Shown: in pieces, positions 59,687 through 64,000 of the stretch
How positions within the stretch are numbered: position 1 is the first letter of the stretch
Layout of the letters: each line of letters begins with the position of its first letter
NCBI RefSeq assembly: GCF_000241325.1
Contig: NZ_BAEI01000025.1
Location: 1-64,000, forward strand
Length of the DNA: 64,000 bases
Reading direction: 5' to 3'
DNA from: Gordonia polyisoprenivorans NBRC 16320 = JCM 10675
Lineage (GTDB): Bacteria; Actinomycetota; Actinomycetes; Mycobacteriales; Mycobacteriaceae
The notes under the pieces: model-generated
Told to the model about the DNA's origin: nothing
Seen by the model: only the letters and a program-made list of their open reading frames with translations
The model's database searches: none
Translations under genes and position numbers: made by a program

Positions 59687-62600
59687 TGTTCCCAGGAACC
59701 GCTTCCGGGCCCGCGCACACCCTGCGTGAGGTCTTCGACATCACCGAATCCGCGGGACGCAACGATTACGTCCTCAAGCTGTCGGACTCGGTGGGCGACG
59801 CGCAACTCACGCAGACCATCGACTCCTATGTGGTCACGCCGGCGTTGGCCGAGGCGTTCGACGTCGCCCTCGGGGTGGTCGACGAGGGGCTGCGCACCGG
59901 AGAGAACAAGGCGGCATTTCTCGACGGGTCTTTCGGTTCCGGTAAATCGCACTTCATGGCCGTGTTGTACGCCATCCTCGGACACGCCCCGCAGGCACTC
60001 GCCGTGCCCGAACTCCAGCCGATCATCGTCAAGCACTCGGCTATCGAGCAGAAGAAGCTGCTGCGCTTGACCTTTCACTTCCTCGGAGCCGAGACCGTCG
60101 AGTCCGCACTGTTCAGCCAGTACCTGCAGCAGATCGCCACCCTACACCCCGACACCGCACCGCCGGTGCTGCACTCGGCCGGCGGACTGTTCACCGACGC
60201 CGACAATCGACGGGCCGCCGACGGCGACGAGAAGTTCTTTGCCACGCTCAACGGCTCCTCCGCCTCTACCGGAGCAACCGTCGACTGGGGTAAGGCCAAT
60301 GTGTCGGTGGGAGTGTGGAACGCCGAGACATACGCGCAGGCGAGTGCGGCCGACGCCGACCCGGCCGCGCGCGCGCGGCTACAGCAGGCCCTGATCGGCA
60401 CGTACTTCACCAGTTACTCGCGCAACACCGATTGGCTACCACTCGAGGACGGCCTTGCGGTGATCGCCTCGCACGCGCAGGGGCTCGGCTACCAGGGCGT
60501 GGTGCTGCTGCTCGACGAGCTGATGCTCTGGCTGTCGTTCATCATCTCCGAGCGGGAGCGCTTCAACGGCGAGGTCCAGAAGCTGACAAAGCTCGTCGAG
60601 ACCAGCCGGGGGCGCCTTGCGCTCCCGGTGATCTCGTTTGTGGCCCGGCAGTTTGATCTCACCCGATGGGTGGCCACCGGTACCGACTCGGGCGCCACCC
60701 AGCAGGCAGCCGAACAAGCCATCCGACACCAGGCCGGACGTTTCGCGAATGTGGTTCTCGGCGACGAGAACCTGCCGTACATCGCCCACAAGCGACTGTT
60801 GAAGGTGCGGGACGCACAGGCTCAGCAATGGCTCGACGCCGCCTTCGCAGCCATCGACCGCAACCCCAAGGTGTGGGACGTGCTGCTCGACGGGGTCAAC
60901 ACCGATGATGTGCACCGCGGCTCGGATTCCGCCGCGTTCACCCTCACCTACCCGTTCTCGCCGGCGCTCATCGCGACGCTGCGCAGCCTCTCCGGGGTGA
61001 TGCAACGCGAACGTACTGCGCTCAAGGTGATGAAGCAGATGCTGGAGGACAACGCCGACCGGCTCACCGTGGAGAACGTGATCCCGGTGGGTGAGGCGTT
61101 CGACTACATCATCGACAGCGCCGGAAGCACTCCGATCAACGACGCCGTCGCCCAGAGCTTCAAGACGGCGCGCACCCTGTGGTTCGAGAAGCTTCGCCCG
61201 TTACTATTCACGCAGGCCGGCGTCGACCCCGATACCGCCGACGCCGACGTTCCCGCCGGCTTGCGCGCCGACATCCGGATCGCCAAGACACTGCTGATGT
61301 CGGCGCTCGCGCCGAATGTGCCCGCGCTCAAGCAGATCGACGCCTCACGGCTCGCGTCACTCAATCACGGCAGCATCATCAGCCTGGTACCCGGCGATCA
61401 GGTGGGCCAGATCGTCACCAAGGTTCGGCGGTGGGCAGCCGACGTCCCCGAGGTCACCGTCTCCGGCGACGCCAACCCGATCTTCTCGGTGACCCTGGAA
61501 TCGGTGGACTACGAGCGGATCATCGAACGCGGCCGCGAGAACGACACCGATGGTGAACGTCGAAAACTGATGCGCGAGTTGCTCAGTGAGTACTTCGGCG
61601 TGGCCGGCGCCCAACAGACCGTCGACGGTGCCTACCTACGGACCGTCACCTGGCGGGCCACCAGCCGTGACGTGGAAGTGGTGTTCGGCAACATCCGCGA
61701 CCACGGTTACCTCTCCGATGAGGCATTCCGGCCGTCCCGCGAGGGAGTGCTGCGGATGATCGTCGACCTCCCCTTCGACGAGGCCGGACACACCACCGCC
61801 GAAGATCACGATCGCATCGACGCACTCATGCGCACGGCCACCGACCGGTTCACCATCTGCTGGACGCCGGCGTTCTTCCCCGAGAAGATCACCCGTCAAC
61901 TCGGTCGGCTGGTGATCCTCAACTACGTTCTCGCCGGCGACAGGTGGGCGAGCTTCGCCAACGAGCTGGCCGAGGCCGACCGTCCGGCCGCGCGATCGAT
62001 TCTGCAGCAACAGCAGTCGCAGCTGCGGAGCCAGCTCGGCTCGGCCATCCAGGTCTATTACGGTGTGGCGTCGACAGCGGGCGCCGACGCGGCGTTGTTC
62101 GCCGATCAGCCGCCGTTGCGGTCGCTGCACGAGGGCTTCGTGGCGCAGCCGCCGATCGGCACCACCCTCGGTGAGGCTGTCGACCGACTGATCGCCGATG
62201 CATTCACCGCCCTGTATCCCGATCATCCGGATTTCACCCCGGCCGACAAGCTGATCACCCGCAAAGAGTTGTCGATGACGCTGGACCGGTTGCGGGAGGC
62301 CCAATCCGATCCCGAAGGTCGACTGGCGTTGGATCGCAGTGATATCCAGACCGTGCGGCGCATCGTCAGCCCGCTGGGGCTGGCCAAGACAAGCGAAACC
62401 CACCTGATCTTCTCAGCCGATCAGTTCGCCGGCTGGCGCACACGCATCACTCAGGAGCTGGGTCGCGCCGGTGTGTCGACGGACGAGTCGGGTGCGGCAT
62501 CGGACTCCGAGGTACCGGTGGAGGCGGTACGGACCGCGATCGTCACCTCCGGTCCCCGGCGCGGCCTCACCGACGACGTCATCGACCTGATCACCGGCGC

Positions 62601-63480
62601 GTGGGCAGCGCAGACACGGCGGTCGTGGTTTCTGCACGGATCAGCCGTCGCCGAGCCTGCTCTCGGTGACTTCCGGCGGCGTGGGCTGGCGCTGCGGATC
62701 GAGCAACTGCCCGATCGGCAGGTGTGGGTCTCGGCCATTGCTCGCTGGACCACACTCACCGGCCGACGGGTCAACGACTTCCTCACTCCGTCGAATGTCG
62801 CGGCATTCGCCGGGGATGTGCGAGCGTACGCCTCCGAGCGAGCAGTGCGTCGTACCCGTCTCGCGCGTGCACTCGAGAAGGCCTACTCCGCGCGGCATCT
62901 GGACGGTGGTGCCCGGTTGTCCACGGCAACAGCACTCGACGGGCTCTTCGCGCCGGAGTTGGCCACGCTCAACAACCTCGAGATCGTGGCCCGTGTTGCC
63001 GATGCCGATCTCGGCGGTGCCACCGATGTACAGGCCAGTAGGGCGCTCGGAACAGAAGGTGCCGTTGCCGATGCCGTCGAGGCCTTCACCTTCCGTAGGC
63101 TCGAACCGCTGTTGACATGCGCCGGCACCGAGTCCGAGACGGAGGACGGGCGAGACGCAGCGAGTATCGTCGCAGAACTCGACGACGCACTCGTCAGCCA
63201 CGAGCTCACGATTCCGCTGGTTGCCGCTCTGGCGAGAGTCGGCCAGCGTCGCGACGCGTGGGTCGATCGGCGATTGAGCCAGCGACCCGCGGTCGTCGAC
63301 GATCCGCAGCCCACTCCACCACCACCGCCGCCGGGTCCGCGAGCCTTCCAGATGGAGGTGTCCGATCCGTCAGGCTTCTCGACCGTGGAACGCAAGCTCG
63401 CTGAGCTCTTGGCCGCTCATCCCGGTACCACTTTCACGGTGACCGTCACCGAGTCGACCGGAGCCACTGCGGCGCGATGA
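59683..63480 (+). CDS. pglY: PglY, large ATPase of Pgl/BREX type 2
   Basis: 1265 residues starting [20 protein letters not shown]. The P-loop is GSFGSGKS (82-89), near the N-terminus as in PglY/BrxC ATPases, and [12 protein letters not shown] near 280 looks like the Walker B region. The rest is a long helical protein with no other recognised domain. A proline run ([10 protein letters not shown]) near 1213 links a short C-terminal beta-rich domain ([19 protein letters not shown]) that may be a partner-binding tag. The ATG overlaps the pglX stop by 4 nt; the stop overlaps pglZ in the same way. Confidence 0.92.
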   Translation: MMFPGTASGPAHTLREVFDITESAGRNDYVLKLSDSVGDAQLTQTIDSYVVTPALAEAFDVALGVVDEGLRTGENKAAFLDGSFGSGKSHFMAVLYAILGHAPQALAVPELQPIIVKHSAIEQKKLLRLTFHFLGAETVESALFSQYLQQIATLHPDTAPPVLHSAGGLFTDADNRRAADGDEKFFATLNGSSASTGATVDWGKANVSVGVWNAETYAQASAADADPAARARLQQALIGTYFTSYSRNTDWLPLEDGLAVIASHAQGLGYQGVVLLLDELMLWLSFIISERERFNGEVQKLTKLVETSRGRLALPVISFVARQFDLTRWVATGTDSGATQQAAEQAIRHQAGRFANVVLGDENLPYIAHKRLLKVRDAQAQQWLDAAFAAIDRNPKVWDVLLDGVNTDDVHRGSDSAAFTLTYPFSPALIATLRSLSGVMQRERTALKVMKQMLEDNADRLTVENVIPVGEAFDYIIDSAGSTPINDAVAQSFKTARTLWFEKLRPLLFTQAGVDPDTADADVPAGLRADIRIAKTLLMSALAPNVPALKQIDASRLASLNHGSIISLVPGDQVGQIVTKVRRWAADVPEVTVSGDANPIFSVTLESVDYERIIERGRENDTDGERRKLMRELLSEYFGVAGAQQTVDGAYLRTVTWRATSRDVEVVFGNIRDHGYLSDEAFRPSREGVLRMIVDLPFDEAGHTTAEDHDRIDALMRTATDRFTICWTPAFFPEKITRQLGRLVILNYVLAGDRWASFANELAEADRPAARSILQQQQSQLRSQLGSAIQVYYGVASTAGADAALFADQPPLRSLHEGFVAQPPIGTTLGEAVDRLIADAFTALYPDHPDFTPADKLITRKELSMTLDRLREAQSDPEGRLALDRSDIQTVRRIVSPLGLAKTSETHLIFSADQFAGWRTRITQELGRAGVSTDESGAASDSEVPVEAVRTAIVTSGPRRGLTDDVIDLITGAWAAQTRRSWFLHGSAVAEPALGDFRRRGLALRIEQLPDRQVWVSAIARWTTLTGRRVNDFLTPSNVAAFAGDVRAYASERAVRRTRLARALEKAYSARHLDGGARLSTATALDGLFAPELATLNNLEIVARVADADLGGATDVQASRALGTEGAVADAVEAFTFRRLEPLLTCAGTESETEDGRDAASIVAELDDALVSHELTIPLVAALARVGQRRDAWVDRRLSQRPAVVDDPQPTPPPPPPGPRAFQMEVSDPSGFSTVERKLAELLAAHPGTTFTVTVTESTGATAAR

Positions 63481-64000
63481 CCACTGCAACGGGTTTGCCG
63501 GAGGCTGATCTCGCGTCGATCAAGGGCGTGATCGGTGAACTTTCGGGCAAGAACTACCGCCCCGGCGTGGTTGCGGTGGCGGCAGTCCCGCACTGGGCGG
63601 GTCCCGCGGAACTCGCCCATGCCGGGACGCGAGTACTGATCACCACCGCTTCCAGTGTGCTCGCCATCCGTGACGTGCTGCGACGGCGTACCGAGACCGA
63701 TTGGCTGGTGATTCTCACCGACCGGCCGTCCACGGAGATTCCCGCGGGAATCGCCGAGCACCTGGTGACCGGCCGACTCCGCAACCTCGATCCGTTCCCC
63801 TTGTTGCGCAACGTTTTTGCTGCATCCAAGCAAGAGTTCGGTCTCTTGGGCGACCAGACAGAGATCGCTCGGGCGATGCTCCGGGAGATCGGCGAAAAGC
63901 CCACCCCGGCGCCCGGCGGGGTGCTGACCGACGACCACGTCTTCACCGAGCTCGGCCAGCGGAAGTTCGACCTCGCCCGTGCCAACATGACCCCCCATCA
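63477..64000 (+). CDS. pglZ: PglZ, N-terminal part, cut by the window edge
   Basis: The first 174 residues are visible. The text [20 protein letters not shown], then [20 protein letters not shown] and [20 protein letters not shown], with [20 protein letters not shown], matches the N-terminal region of PglZ proteins. The alkaline phosphatase-superfamily catalytic domain lies beyond the window. The ATG overlaps the pglY stop (ATGA). Gene order pglW-X-Y-Z on one strand, with 4-nt overlaps at the last two joins, identifies the locus as Pgl/BREX type 2. Confidence 0.88.
   Translation, partial: MTTATGLPEADLASIKGVIGELSGKNYRPGVVAVAAVPHWAGPAELAHAGTRVLITTASSVLAIRDVLRRRTETDWLVILTDRPSTEIPAGIAEHLVTGRLRNLDPFPLLRNVFAASKQEFGLLGDQTEIARAMLREIGEKPTPAPGGVLTDDHVFTELGQRKFDLARANMTPH

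Noticed and set aside
1..64000. CRISPR array.
   Set aside because: No series of regularly spaced direct repeats with unique spacers was seen; the only multi-copy repeats are palindromic elements and short tandem units.
1..64000. tRNA or rRNA genes.
   Set aside because: No cloverleaf with GGTTC/GTTCG T-arm and CCA-type acceptor, nor rRNA sequence, was found in the intergenic regions read by eye; a tRNAscan run would be needed to be certain.

Overview
The window is high-GC actinobacterial DNA and most likely comes from Gordonia or a close mycolic-acid-containing relative. The reasons are a Tat-exported latex clearing protein (rubber oxygenase) with a divergent TetR regulator, a carotenoid cluster, an F420/LLM-type and a deazaflavin-type oxidoreductase, a PknK-like kinase, and leaderless genes with TAnnnT -10 boxes 6-7 nt before the start codon. 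No rRNA, tRNA, CRISPR array or intact insertion sequence was seen.

Layout. 1-5.2 kb: a partial left-edge gene, a membrane protein, and a two-component system (histidine kinase and NarL-type regulator) next to a MacB/FtsX-type ABC exporter, with a perfect palindrome between them. 5.2-6.4 kb: a ferredoxin-reductase-like flavoprotein. 6.5-15.3 kb: two convergent carotenoid operons. The plus-strand one is crtE, a crtA-like gene, cruF, a glycosyltransferase and a frameshifted crtI-family desaturase. The minus-strand one is idi, crtB, crtI. A duplicated palindromic repeat lies between them. 15.3-26.1 kb: a membrane hydrolase, a CPBP protease, lcpR-like/lcp, cinA, a GIY-YIG protein between two repeat copies, a GlxA regulator with a nitronate monooxygenase, and a GntR regulator with an MFS exporter. 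26.2-31.5 kb: a HelR-type RNA polymerase rescue ATPase behind a rifamycin-associated element, an acyl-CoA dehydrogenase, and HxlR/MFS. 31.6-41.1 kb: hydrolase, LLM and SDR genes, a GH25-like protein, and a MarR-controlled acyl-CoA catabolic cluster with two matching operators. 41.1-46.2 kb: a secreted protease, a truncated PknK-like kinase, a SHOCT protein and a Ddn-family protein.

46.2-64.0 kb is a defence island: a type ISP-like DNA methylase; a secreted-protein gene with a stop codon in its signal peptide; two minus-strand genes with PD-(D/E)XK nuclease motifs (one a DUF3883 protein); then a plus-strand Pgl/BREX type 2 operon, pglW-pglX-pglY-pglZ, with pglZ cut by the window edge. The two nuclease genes diverge from pglW and are the best candidates for an under-described addition to the Pgl system. 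PglX has an internal AT-richer segment where target recognition is expected.

A family of about 100-140 bp palindromic elements (GGTCTCGAGGCTC...GAGCCTCGAGACC) occurs at 3' ends of genes at five places. Start codons were chosen from ribosome binding sites, 4-nt overlaps, leaderless promoters and family alignment recalled from memory; no database search was possible.
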